From Pseudomonas phenolilytica (lineage in GTDB: Bacteria > Pseudomonadota > Gammaproteobacteria > Pseudomonadales > Pseudomonadaceae), in assembly GCF_021432765.1 (NCBI RefSeq), contig NZ_CP058908.1, forward strand, positions 2,504,001 through 2,568,000: a stretch of 64,000 bases of DNA, read 5' to 3'. The translations under genes were made by a program, and so were the position numbers. Positions 25,448 through 33,655 of the stretch are shown in pieces (the stretch's first letter is position 1; every line of letters begins with the position of its first letter). A model generated the notes under the pieces. It saw only the letters and a program-made list of their open reading frames with translations. It did no database searches and was not told the origin of the DNA.

Positions 25448-26425
25448 GTGGCCCCTGAATTGAACCAGACCATATTCGTGGCAGGCCATCGCGGCATGGT
25501 TGGCTCGGCGATTGTCCGCCGTCTTCGGGCATCGGGGTACGACAATATCCTGACTGCCGGACGGGACGAGCTTAATCTGCTCGATCAGCAGGCGGTGCAC
25601 GCCTGGTTTCAGTCCCATGCGATCGATCAGGTTTATCTAGCCGCAGCAAAGGTCGGTGGCATACACGCCAACAATGTCTTCCCGGCTGATTTCATCTACG
25701 AAAATCTGATGATCGAGGCCAATATCATTCACGCGGCGCATGTGCATGGCGTGCAGAAGCTGTTGTTTCTCGGCTCCTCATGCATTTACCCCAAGCACGC
25801 CGACCAACCGATGAGAGAGGAGTCGTTACTGACCGCTACTCTCGAACCGACCAACGAGCCTTATGCAATCGCCAAGATTGCCGGGATCAAGCTCTGCGAA
25901 AGCTATAACCGACAACATGGGCGCGACTACCGCAGCGTCATGCCGACCAACCTTTATGGCCCGCATGACAACTTCCACCCCGATAACAGCCATGTGATTC
26001 CCGCATTGCTACGGCGTTTCCACGAAGCTGTTCAGCGCGGCGACAAAGAAGTGGTGATTTGGGGAAGCGGTAAGGCGATGCGTGAGTTCTTGCATGTCGA
26101 TGATATGGCTGCAGCCAGCGTCCATGTCATGGAGCTTGATAAGGCCGCTTACCAAGCTGCAACGCAACCAATGCTTTCGCACATCAATGTTGGTACCGGC
26201 TTGGATTGCACTATTGGAACGCTGGCGGAAACTATCGCCAGCGTCACCGGCTTCAAGGGACAGCTGACATTCGACAGCAACAAGCCGGACGGTGCGCCTC
26301 GCAAACTGATGGATGTCGCTCGTCTCAAGAGTCTCGGGTGGGAAGCCAGCATCACGTTGGAAGATGGTTTGCGTAACGCCTATGGATGGTATGTCGCGAA
26401 TGTCGAACAGGCACGGTCGCAGTGA
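25448..26425 (+). CDS. fcl: GDP-L-fucose synthase
   Basis: This 325-residue epimerase/reductase converts GDP-4-keto-6-deoxy-mannose to GDP-L-fucose. The motifs [50 protein letters not shown] (YxxxK), [11 protein letters not shown] and [16 protein letters not shown] are all present. The GTG start is two bases after the gmd stop. With gmd it predicts L-fucose in the O-unit, unless the product is further modified. Confidence 0.96.
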   Translation: MAPELNQTIFVAGHRGMVGSAIVRRLRASGYDNILTAGRDELNLLDQQAVHAWFQSHAIDQVYLAAAKVGGIHANNVFPADFIYENLMIEANIIHAAHVHGVQKLLFLGSSCIYPKHADQPMREESLLTATLEPTNEPYAIAKIAGIKLCESYNRQHGRDYRSVMPTNLYGPHDNFHPDNSHVIPALLRRFHEAVQRGDKEVVIWGSGKAMREFLHVDDMAAASVHVMELDKAAYQAATQPMLSHINVGTGLDCTIGTLAETIASVTGFKGQLTFDSNKPDGAPRKLMDVARLKSLGWEASITLEDGLRNAYGWYVANVEQARSQ

Positions 26426-26441
26426 CTGCAGGAGTGCTTGC

Positions 26442-26933
26442 ATGTGGCTAGACGAGGATACTTTTCGGGGCGTAGTGGCTTCTACTCCGTTGGTTTCCAT
26501 TGACCTTGTTGTTCAGAACGAGCATGGCGAGCTGCTTCTCGGCCATCGTCTGAATCGTCCGGCTCAGGGCTTCTGGTTCGTGCCAGGTGGTCGTATCCAG
26601 AAGAACGAGACTCTCGATGAAGCGTTCCGACGTCTCACTTCTGGCGAGCTGGGAAGTGCTTTCGACCGTGCTTCTGCGGGACTGCTTGGCATATACGAGC
26701 ATTTCTATACAGATAGCGTTTTTGGTACGGCCGAGGACGGCATTGATACCCACTATGTAGTGCTTGCCTATCACCTGCAATTGCCTATTGATCATTTGCT
26801 CAAGGCGCCTATTGAGCAGCACAGCGCCTATCGCTGGTGGCCAATCATTGAAATTGAGGCCAGCGCCAAGGTGCATAGTAATTCACGTGCATATTTGGAT
26901 GCGCTGCGTATGCATATGTGCAAAGGAAAATAA
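26442..26933 (+). CDS. gmm: GDP-mannose mannosyl hydrolase (Nudix)
   Basis: This 163-residue Nudix-fold protein has [35 protein letters not shown] and a degenerate Nudix box ([18 protein letters not shown]) of the GDP-mannose mannosyl hydrolase type, plus [11 protein letters not shown]. It hydrolyses GDP-mannose or GDP-glucose and may tune sugar-nucleotide supply. GGAG at 26431-26434 supports the ATG at 26442. The longer open frame upstream overlaps fcl and is not used. The manC start is directly downstream. Confidence 0.9.
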   Translation: MWLDEDTFRGVVASTPLVSIDLVVQNEHGELLLGHRLNRPAQGFWFVPGGRIQKNETLDEAFRRLTSGELGSAFDRASAGLLGIYEHFYTDSVFGTAEDGIDTHYVVLAYHLQLPIDHLLKAPIEQHSAYRWWPIIEIEASAKVHSNSRAYLDALRMHMCKGK

Positions 26934-26934
26934 A

Positions 26935-28344
26935 ATGCTTCTACCAGTAATTATGGCCGGCGGTTCGGGCTCGCGTCTGTGGCCGTTATCGCGGCAGCTG
27001 AATCCCAAGCAATTTCTGGCGTTGACCGATGCGCAGTTATCCATGCTGCAGTCGACCATCCGCCGGCTGGATGGTCTCGAAGCGGGTTTGCCTCTGCTGA
27101 TCTGCAACGAGCAGCATCGGTTCCTCGCTGCAGAGCAGCTCCGCCAGTTGGGCATGGAGCAGGCCAGTATTCTGCTCGAGCCTGTTGGACGGAATACCGC
27201 ACCGGCAATCGCCTTGGCTGCGCTGCAGGCAACACAGGAGGGCGATGACCCGATTCTGCTCGTGTTGGCCGCGGATCACCTGATTCAGGATGTGGACGCC
27301 TTCCACTCCAGTATCCAAGCGGCGATGCCGTTCGCTATCGGCGGCAAGCTCGTTACGTTCGGCATCGTTCCGACGAATCCGGAAACCGGGTACGGCTATA
27401 TAGAGAAAGGCAAGGAGCTTGGCGAGGGCGGCTTTGCGGTGAACCGCTTCGTGGAAAAGCCGAGTCTGAAGATTGCAGAGGAATACTTGGCGAGCGGTGA
27501 ATATTTTTGGAACAGCGGTATGTTCATGTTCCGAGCTAGCCGATATCTGGAGGAGTTGGAGCGTCATCAGCCGTCAATACTGGCGGCCTGCCGTGAGGCG
27601 CTCGCGGCAGGCACGCGGGATATGCATTTCGTTCGAGTAGATGCAGCCACATTTGCGGCCTGTCCGGAGGATTCCATCGACTATGCGGTGATGGAGAAGG
27701 CTGATGACGCAGTCATGGTGCCGCTGGATGCTGGCTGGAGCGATATTGGATCATGGGCAGCGCTTTGGGAGACCAGTAAGAAGGATGCCGAAGGAAATGT
27801 GTTCAAGGGAGACGTTCTGGGTCATAGGACTCGCAACTCCTTTGTTCACGCCGACAGTCGCTTGGTGGCAACGGTAGGCGTCGAGGATCTGGTGATCGTG
27901 GAAACCAAGGACGCGGTGCTGGTCGCCCACAAAAGCCAAGTGCAAGACGTGAAGAAAATCGTCAAGCGCATCAAGGCTGATAACCGCCATGAGCACCTTA
28001 ATCATAGGGAGGTCTATCGCCCGTGGGGGGTATATGACGCCATTGATAGCGGGCACCGTTATCAAGTCAAGCGCATTACCGTTCAGCCGGGCGCCAAGCT
28101 ATCTGTACAAATGCATCATCACCGGGCGGAGCATTGGGTCGTGGTCAGCGGGACTGCGCGGGTAACTAACGGCGACAAGACTTACTTGGTCACCGAAAAC
28201 CAATCGACCTATATACCCGTAGGCCAAGTACATGCACTGGAAAACCCCGGGGTCATTCCGTTGGAGCTAATTGAAGTTCAGTCGGGTTCCTATCTGGGTG
28301 AAGACGATATCGTGCGGCTCGAAGACCAGTATGGGCGTGCCTAA
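26935..28344 (+). CDS. manC: Mannose-1-phosphate guanylyltransferase / mannose-6-phosphate isomerase
   Basis: This 469-residue type II bifunctional enzyme has an N-terminal guanylyltransferase domain ([42 protein letters not shown]). The C-terminal cupin isomerase domain starts at about residue 350 ([34 protein letters not shown]). It supplies GDP-mannose for Gmd. No phosphomannomutase gene is in the cluster, so the intermediate step probably relies on a chromosomal algC-type enzyme. The ATG at 26935 lies just beyond the gmm stop with AAAGGA upstream. Confidence 0.95.
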   Translation: MLLPVIMAGGSGSRLWPLSRQLNPKQFLALTDAQLSMLQSTIRRLDGLEAGLPLLICNEQHRFLAAEQLRQLGMEQASILLEPVGRNTAPAIALAALQATQEGDDPILLVLAADHLIQDVDAFHSSIQAAMPFAIGGKLVTFGIVPTNPETGYGYIEKGKELGEGGFAVNRFVEKPSLKIAEEYLASGEYFWNSGMFMFRASRYLEELERHQPSILAACREALAAGTRDMHFVRVDAATFAACPEDSIDYAVMEKADDAVMVPLDAGWSDIGSWAALWETSKKDAEGNVFKGDVLGHRTRNSFVHADSRLVATVGVEDLVIVETKDAVLVAHKSQVQDVKKIVKRIKADNRHEHLNHREVYRPWGVYDAIDSGHRYQVKRITVQPGAKLSVQMHHHRAEHWVVVSGTARVTNGDKTYLVTENQSTYIPVGQVHALENPGVIPLELIEVQSGSYLGEDDIVRLEDQYGRA

Positions 28345-28353
28345 GGTGACAGC

Positions 28354-29106
28354 TTGAAGATTTCAGTAATTACGGTGGCATACAACAGCTCTGCCACTAT
28401 CGGAACGACACTCGACTCGGTACAGGCACAAGGCTATCTGGACCTGGAATATATCGTGGTCGATGGCGGTTCTACTGATGCGACACTGGATGTGGTACGT
28501 AACTATCCCGGACTGGTTACTCAGCTTATTTCCGAGCCTGACCGCGGGATCTACGACGCGATGAATAAAGGTGTCCAGCGGGCGACAGGGGAAGTTGTAG
28601 GTATCCTCAACTCAGATGATTTCTATCGCCATTCACGGGTGCTGCAAGAGGTCGCTGAAGCCTTCGCGGCTGATCCAGAGTTGGAAGTATTGATGGGGGA
28701 TGTGGATTTCGTGTCAGACGAAGATCTGCAAAGACCGGTGAGAACTTATCGCGCGACGGACTTTCGACCGTGGATGTTTCGTCTGGGGTTTATGCCACCA
28801 CACCCTGCGATCTTTATACGGAAAACTGCCTATGAGAGCGTAGGGCTTTACAAGCTAGGTTATAAGATCGCGGCGGATTTTGACTTGCTCGTAAGATTGT
28901 TGCTAATCAATCGAGCGAAGTATCAAGTAACAGGTGCTTGCTGGGTGAGAATGCGTACCGGCGGAGCGAGCACTGCGGGTTGGAAAAGTAACTTGGTTTC
29001 TACTCGCGAGATGCTGCGTTCTCTGCGGGAGAATGGCATTTTTTCATGTCTGCCGATGCTGTTGATTCGATTGCCTGTAAAATATATTAAGCAGGTATTT
29101 CTATGA
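28354..29106 (+). CDS. GT2-family glycosyltransferase
   Basis: This 250-residue GT-A glycosyltransferase has the family-2 layout: SVITVAYNSSATIGTTLDSV, VVDGGSTDATLDVV, SEPDRGIYDAMNKGV and the DxD-like NSDDF. The pattern (especially EPDRGIYDAMNKG) resembles WcaE-like enzymes, which use GDP-fucose in colanic acid synthesis. Its place directly after gmd-fcl-gmm-manC makes a fucosyltransferase the likeliest role, but donor and linkage cannot be read from sequence. The start is a TTG nine bases after the manC stop. Confidence 0.8.
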   Translation: MKISVITVAYNSSATIGTTLDSVQAQGYLDLEYIVVDGGSTDATLDVVRNYPGLVTQLISEPDRGIYDAMNKGVQRATGEVVGILNSDDFYRHSRVLQEVAEAFAADPELEVLMGDVDFVSDEDLQRPVRTYRATDFRPWMFRLGFMPPHPAIFIRKTAYESVGLYKLGYKIAADFDLLVRLLLINRAKYQVTGACWVRMRTGGASTAGWKSNLVSTREMLRSLRENGIFSCLPMLLIRLPVKYIKQVFL

Positions 29107-30047
29107 GGGTCCTGTTGACCGGTGCGACTGGTTTCTTGGGGCGCGCGGTTGTCGCTCATCTATATCGGCAGAATCAGATCACCCTTTCGTCCGCGGTGCG
29201 CTCGCCTCTAGCCCAAGATGGAAGGAATGGAAGGTTTTTTGTAGGAGACCTTTGTGCCTCGAACGATTGGTCGGAGGCTCTGCTTGGTCAGCAGGTGGTA
29301 ATTCATGCGGCCGCGCGGGCTCATATTATGAAAGACGAGGTGCACAACCCTCTGGCGGAATACCGTAGAGTGAATGTTGATGGCACTTTGAATCTTGCTA
29401 GGCAAGCAGTGGCCGCAGGTGTTAAGCGATTTATTTTCATTAGCTCGATTAAGGTCAATGGTGAGACCACAGCGCTTGGGAGGCCCTTTTCAGCCAACGC
29501 TGTTCCGGCACCGGAGGACCCGTATGGCATTTCCAAGCTCGAAGCCGAGCAGGGCTTGATGCAGCTAGCTGCCGAAACCGGTATGGAGGTAGTCACCATT
29601 CGACCTCCGCTGGTCTATGGCCCCGGGGTAAAGGGAAATTTCGCCAGCATGATCAAACTTGTAGATAAAGGGATTCCCTTGCCTTTCGGCGCGGTCGGCA
29701 ACAAGCGCTCACTGGTTGGCATCGACAATCTAGTCGACCTGATTATCCGCTGCATTGATCATCCCGCTGCTGCCAATCAAGTGTTCCTCGCGGGGGATGG
29801 GGCGGATCTATCGACAACTGAGCTGTTGCGTGGTGTGGGCGGTGCAATGGGTAAGCCTGCTAGGCTGATTCCCGTTCCTGCCGGGATGCTCCAGCTCGGC
29901 GCTACGCTGTTGGGCAGAAAGGCTATGGCCCAGCGATTGCTGGGTTCGCTGCAAGTAGATATCAGCAAGACGTGCGAGCTATTGGACTGGAAGCCGCCCT
30001 ACACGGTGGAAGAGGGTCTGCGGCGTTGCTTTGAACCCTCAAATTGA
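29103..30047 (+). CDS. wbpV: UDP-4-keto-6-deoxy-HexNAc reductase (WbpV-like epimerase family)
   Basis: This 314-residue extended SDR has VLLTGATGFLGRAVV, HAAARAHIM, FISSIKVNGE and YGISKLEAEQGL (YxxxK). In P. aeruginosa serotypes WbpV reduces the WbpM product to a UDP-6-deoxy-HexNAc (QuiNAc or FucNAc type) used as first sugar by the adjacent phosphotransferase. The gene here sits in the equivalent order wbpV / phosphoglycosyl transferase / wbpM. The symbol is given by analogy; the stereochemistry of the product is not determinable. Confidence 0.78.
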   Translation: MRVLLTGATGFLGRAVVAHLYRQNQITLSSAVRSPLAQDGRNGRFFVGDLCASNDWSEALLGQQVVIHAAARAHIMKDEVHNPLAEYRRVNVDGTLNLARQAVAAGVKRFIFISSIKVNGETTALGRPFSANAVPAPEDPYGISKLEAEQGLMQLAAETGMEVVTIRPPLVYGPGVKGNFASMIKLVDKGIPLPFGAVGNKRSLVGIDNLVDLIIRCIDHPAAANQVFLAGDGADLSTTELLRGVGGAMGKPARLIPVPAGMLQLGATLLGRKAMAQRLLGSLQVDISKTCELLDWKPPYTVEEGLRRCFEPSN

Positions 30048-30067
30048 CTGTGTTGTAGGTGACCGGT

Positions 30068-30619
30068 GTGATTCGTGTTTTCGATTTTGTATTCGCGCTT
30101 CTAGGCTTGCTTCTCGGCTTCCCCGTACTGGCGGCGCTGACGATCATTGGGTTGTTCGATACGGGCTCGCCGATTTTCCGGCAGGTGCGGGTTGGGCGTA
30201 ATCAAAAGCCTTTTACCTTGGTCAAGTTCCGTACGATGAAACTGGATACCGCATCGGTTGCCACTCATCTGGCCAGTAGTGCTTCCATTACCCGCTTCGG
30301 ACATTTTTTGCGCAAGACCAAGCTGGATGAGCTGCCACAGCTCTGGAATGTGCTCAAGGGCGAAATGAGTCTGGTGGGACCGCGTCCCGGCCTGTTCAAC
30401 CAGGCTGAGTTGACGGCCGAGCGCGCCAAGCGTGGTGTGTTCGATGTACGCCCCGGCATTACCGGGTTGGCGCAAGTCAATGAGATCGATATGTCTACCC
30501 CGGCCTTGCTGGCGGAAACGGACCAGAAGATGATCCAAAGCCTAACCGTGGCGGATTATTTCAAATACATCTTTATGACGGTGGCTGGCAAAGGTTCGGG
30601 AGACCGGGTCGTGCGTTGA
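30068..30619 (+). CDS. Small monotopic phosphoglycosyl transferase (O-unit initiation)
   Basis: This is a bacterial sugar-transferase (PF02397) of about 183 residues. A single N-terminal membrane re-entrant helix ([21 protein letters not shown]) is followed by the catalytic Asp-Glu pair in [16 protein letters not shown] and the MSLVGPRPG motif. It transfers a sugar-1-phosphate to undecaprenyl phosphate. The size matches PglC/WcaJ-catalytic-core enzymes rather than the polytopic WbpL normally paired with wbpV and wbpM in P. aeruginosa, an unusual swap. GTG 30068 with TAGGTGA upstream is preferred; a GTG at 30059 is possible. Confidence 0.85.
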   Translation: MIRVFDFVFALLGLLLGFPVLAALTIIGLFDTGSPIFRQVRVGRNQKPFTLVKFRTMKLDTASVATHLASSASITRFGHFLRKTKLDELPQLWNVLKGEMSLVGPRPGLFNQAELTAERAKRGVFDVRPGITGLAQVNEIDMSTPALLAETDQKMIQSLTVADYFKYIFMTVAGKGSGDRVVR

Positions 30620-30738
30620 GCGGTCGCGCTCTTGGGGGCGTTTGCCGCAGCCGGTCCATATCCCATGAGCTTGTGCTTTGCTTTGATCGTTGCTGTGTTC
30701 TGGCTTTCAGTGGTTTGCGCTTAAGGAAGGGGCCTGAT

Positions 30739-32751
30739 GTGTTGAGGTTGGCTGAAAAACTGCGTGCTCGACTGGTCTCGCTACCGCGGCGCTACAAGCG
30801 CCTTATCCAGGTGGCTACGGATATCGTGCTGGTATGGGCGGCGCTCTGGCTGGCGTTCGTGGTGCGGCTGGGTGACTCGAAGAATATCGAGCCGCTTGAC
30901 GGCCATGCTTGGTTGTTCGGTATCGCCCCGCTGATTGCCATTCCCTTCTTCATCCGCTTCGGTATGTACCGCGCAGTGATGCGCTATTTCGGCAATGACG
31001 CGCTGATGGCTATCGCCAAGGCGGTGACGCTCTCGGCGCTGCTGCTGTCGCTTGCGGTCTACTGGCGCACCGATGCGCCCAAGCTGATTCCGCGTTCGAT
31101 GGTGTTCAACTACTGGTGGCTCAGCCTGGTCTTGATTGGTGGCCTACGATTGGTCATGCGTCAGTACTTCATGGGGGATTGGTTTTCTCCCGTGTCGCTT
31201 ACGAAGTTCAAAGGCAAGGATGCCGGGTTGCCCAAGGTTGCGGTGTACGGTGCAGGTGCGGCGGGCAATCAGTTGGTGGCGGCCTTGCGTATGGGCCGGG
31301 CGATGCGGCCGGTGGCGTTCATCGACGATGACCCGAACCTGCATAACCGTTCCATCGCCGGGCTGCGTGTCTATTCGGCCAAGCACATTCCGCAGATGGT
31401 GGACGAGACCGGAGCCGGCCAGATTCTGCTGGCGATTCCTTCTGCCTCGCGCGCACGGCGGCGCGAGATTCTGGAGATGCTTGAACATTTGCCATTGCAC
31501 GTGCGCAGCGTGCCGGGCTTCATGGATCTGGCGAGCGGTAAAGTGCAGGTCGAGGACATTCAGGAGGTGGATATCGCCGACCTCCTGGGTCGTGATGCCG
31601 TGCCGCCACAGCAGGCGTTGTTCGAGCGCTGTATTCGTGGCCAGATCGTGATGGTGACTGGGGCGGGTGGGTCGATCGGTTCCGAGCTGTGCCGGCAGAT
31701 CTTGGCGAACGCGCCGGAAACGCTGCTGCTGTTCGAGCATAGCGAGTTCAACCTGTACAGCATTCATATGGAGCTGGAGCGGCGAATCGAGCGGGAGGCG
31801 CTTTCCACCCGGCTGGTGCCGATTCTCGGGTCGATCCGCAATGCTGATCGCCTGCTGGATGTGCTGCAGACCTGGAAGGTCCAGACGATCTACCACGCGG
31901 CCGCCTACAAGCATGTGCCGATGGTTGAGCACAACGTCGCCGAGGGCGTACTGAACAATGTGCTGGGTACCCTGAATACTGCCCAGGCAGCCGTGCAGGC
32001 TGGCGTGGCGAACTTCGTGCTGATCTCCACCGATAAGGCGGTGCGGCCGACGAATGTCATGGGCAGCACCAAGCGCGTGGCGGAGATGGTTCTGCAGGCG
32101 CTGAGTCGCGAAGCGGCGCCGGTGTTGTTCGGTTGCGACGATGCGGTGCATCACGTCAACAAGACGCGCTTTACGATGGTGCGCTTCGGGAATGTGTTGG
32201 GCTCTTCGGGTTCGGTGATTCCGCGTTTCTACCAGCAGATTCGCTCTGGCGGCCCGGTGACGGTCACTCATCCCAAGATCACGCGCTACTTCATGACCAT
32301 TCCCGAGGCCGCGCAGCTGGTGATTCAGGCCGGCTCTATGGGGCAGGGAGGCGATGTGTTCGTGCTGGACATGGGTCAGCCAGTGCGCATCGCCGAATTG
32401 GCCGAGAAGCTGATCCACCTTTCCGGCATGAGCATTCGCTCGGAGAAATGTCCGCATGGCGATATCGCCATCGAATACACGGGGCTGCGCCCTGGCGAGA
32501 AGCTTTATGAGGAGCTGCTGATCGGCGACAACGTCAGCCCCACGGAGCATCCGATGATCATGACCGCGAACGAGGAGTACCTCTCGTGGGATCAGCTAAA
32601 AGTGCTGCTCAGCCGCTTGATGGCGGCTGTCGATGAAGATGACTACCCGCAGGTGCGTCAGCTGCTGCGTGAAGTGGTGAGTGGCTACAAGCCGGAGGGG
32701 GAGATCGTCGACTGGATTTATCAGCAGCGACGAGCGGAACCGGGGGAGTGA
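30739..32751 (+). CDS. wbpM: Membrane UDP-GlcNAc 4,6-dehydratase (capsule/O-antigen type)
   Basis: This 670-residue protein is like P. aeruginosa WbpM (665). It has four N-terminal membrane helices, a first Rossmann domain (VAVYGAGAAGNQLV) and a large SDR dehydratase domain (VTGAGGSIGSELCRQI, AAYKHVPMVEHN, STDKAVRPTNVMGSTK, LRPGEKLYEELL). As in WbpM the catalytic tyrosine is replaced by methionine (MGSTK). The GTG at 30739 has AAGGAAGG at 30723-30730 and gives the usual LRLAEKLRARLVSLPRRYKR start; earlier in-frame codons lack homology. It closes the O-antigen cluster and should supply the first sugar via the WbpV-like reductase. Confidence 0.95.
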   Translation: MLRLAEKLRARLVSLPRRYKRLIQVATDIVLVWAALWLAFVVRLGDSKNIEPLDGHAWLFGIAPLIAIPFFIRFGMYRAVMRYFGNDALMAIAKAVTLSALLLSLAVYWRTDAPKLIPRSMVFNYWWLSLVLIGGLRLVMRQYFMGDWFSPVSLTKFKGKDAGLPKVAVYGAGAAGNQLVAALRMGRAMRPVAFIDDDPNLHNRSIAGLRVYSAKHIPQMVDETGAGQILLAIPSASRARRREILEMLEHLPLHVRSVPGFMDLASGKVQVEDIQEVDIADLLGRDAVPPQQALFERCIRGQIVMVTGAGGSIGSELCRQILANAPETLLLFEHSEFNLYSIHMELERRIEREALSTRLVPILGSIRNADRLLDVLQTWKVQTIYHAAAYKHVPMVEHNVAEGVLNNVLGTLNTAQAAVQAGVANFVLISTDKAVRPTNVMGSTKRVAEMVLQALSREAAPVLFGCDDAVHHVNKTRFTMVRFGNVLGSSGSVIPRFYQQIRSGGPVTVTHPKITRYFMTIPEAAQLVIQAGSMGQGGDVFVLDMGQPVRIAELAEKLIHLSGMSIRSEKCPHGDIAIEYTGLRPGEKLYEELLIGDNVSPTEHPMIMTANEEYLSWDQLKVLLSRLMAAVDEDDYPQVRQLLREVVSGYKPEGEIVDWIYQQRRAEPGE

Positions 32752-32791
32752 AGGGCGTTCTTTTCGGTTGAGGTACTTCCGGGTGCAGTGT

Positions 32792-33062
32792 GTAGGGTGG
32801 GCTAAAGCCCATCGCTGCGTGTCTCGGCCATGCGCCCTGGCTTTGGCGCCGGCCCCTTGGTGGGCTGAAGCCCACCCTACAAGCGTACTTGTCCGGCCCG
32901 GGTGGACAATCGCGCAGCGTTTTTCACCCGCCCTCGTCCGCAAACCGCAAGCGCTGGTCGGGCTTCCCGTTGCAAGGCATGGTGGACAAGCTTCGCGTTG
33001 TCCACCCTACCGGGGGCGGCTGGCATATGCGTAGGGTGGAAAACCGCGCGGCGTTTTCCACC
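32792..33062. repeat. Cluster of related palindromic repeats after wbpM
   Basis: Several hairpin-forming units share the outer sequence GTAGGGTGG / CCACCCTAC. GTAGGGTGGGCT (32792-32803) pairs with AGCCCACCCTAC (32869-32880). GGTGGACAA / TTGTCCACC lies at 32981-33008 inside CCACCCTAC-bounded sequence. GGTGGAAAAC / GTTTTCCACC lies at 33035-33062 after a GTAGGGTGG at 33031. A degenerate unit lies near 32901-32929. These resemble dispersed non-coding repeats I associate with pseudomonads and related genera. The 360-bp gap shows no gene. Confidence 0.7.
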
Positions 33063-33111
33063 ACCACTACCACCACCACGCAACCGCAAGCGGCCGGCGT
33101 TGCCCGAATGA

Positions 33112-33519
33112 TTAATGCCGCGGGCTTTCTTCCGGCAGGCTGAGCAGCTGCTTTTCATGGTTCCAGTCGAACGGCTCGTCGTTCTGCTCGGCTTCGTAGC
33201 GGCGTTCTTCGAGTTGCTGGAATATCGCGATTTCTTCGTCAGGCATGAAGTGCAGGCAATCGCCGCCGAAGAACCACAGCAGGTCGCGCGGGACGAGATG
33301 GGCGATCTGCGGGTAGCGGTGGAAGACTTGGCAGATCAGATCCTGGCCCAGGTGACGCTCTTCCGGCACGTTCTGCAGGTTCATGATCAGTTCATCGAAG
33401 CGTTCGAGGAACAGCGCGTGGCTTTCTTCCGAAACCTGCTCGGCTTCGCCCATCGCGAGCAGGATGCCGCGCAGATGGGCCAGCAGGGCAAGGTTGTGAT
33501 CGTGATAAGAGTTGGCCAT
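33112..33519 (-). CDS. Conserved small protein, PA2817-like
   Basis: This 135-residue acidic, soluble protein (HNLALLAHLRGILLAMGEAEQ, LFLERFDELIMNLQNVPEE, LVPRDLLWFFGGDCLHFMPDEEI) contains no recognised catalytic motif. It matches my recollection of the small protein encoded close to the long acyl-CoA dehydrogenase PA2815 in P. aeruginosa, and here also lies immediately upstream of that dehydrogenase on the same strand. The conserved pairing suggests a link with fatty-acid oxidation, but no function is established. Confidence 0.65.
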   Translation of the reverse strand: MANSYHDHNLALLAHLRGILLAMGEAEQVSEESHALFLERFDELIMNLQNVPEERHLGQDLICQVFHRYPQIAHLVPRDLLWFFGGDCLHFMPDEEIAIFQQLEERRYEAEQNDEPFDWNHEKQLLSLPEESPRH

Positions 33520-33655
33520 GTGTGCACCTGTGTCGGGTTTCTGGGGGCGCGATTATAGACAGGCGCGCCGTCGGGCGGGCCTGTTCGATTGACTCGCGGG
33601 CGTGCCGAGGGTTCGGCACGCGGCGCCAGCTGAGATGCTGCCTCGTCAGGTGCCG

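Noticed and set aside
32752..33111. Repeat cluster as a CRISPR array
   Set aside because: The units are palindromes of unequal spacing in alternating orientation, not direct repeats with constant spacers, and no cas genes are present.
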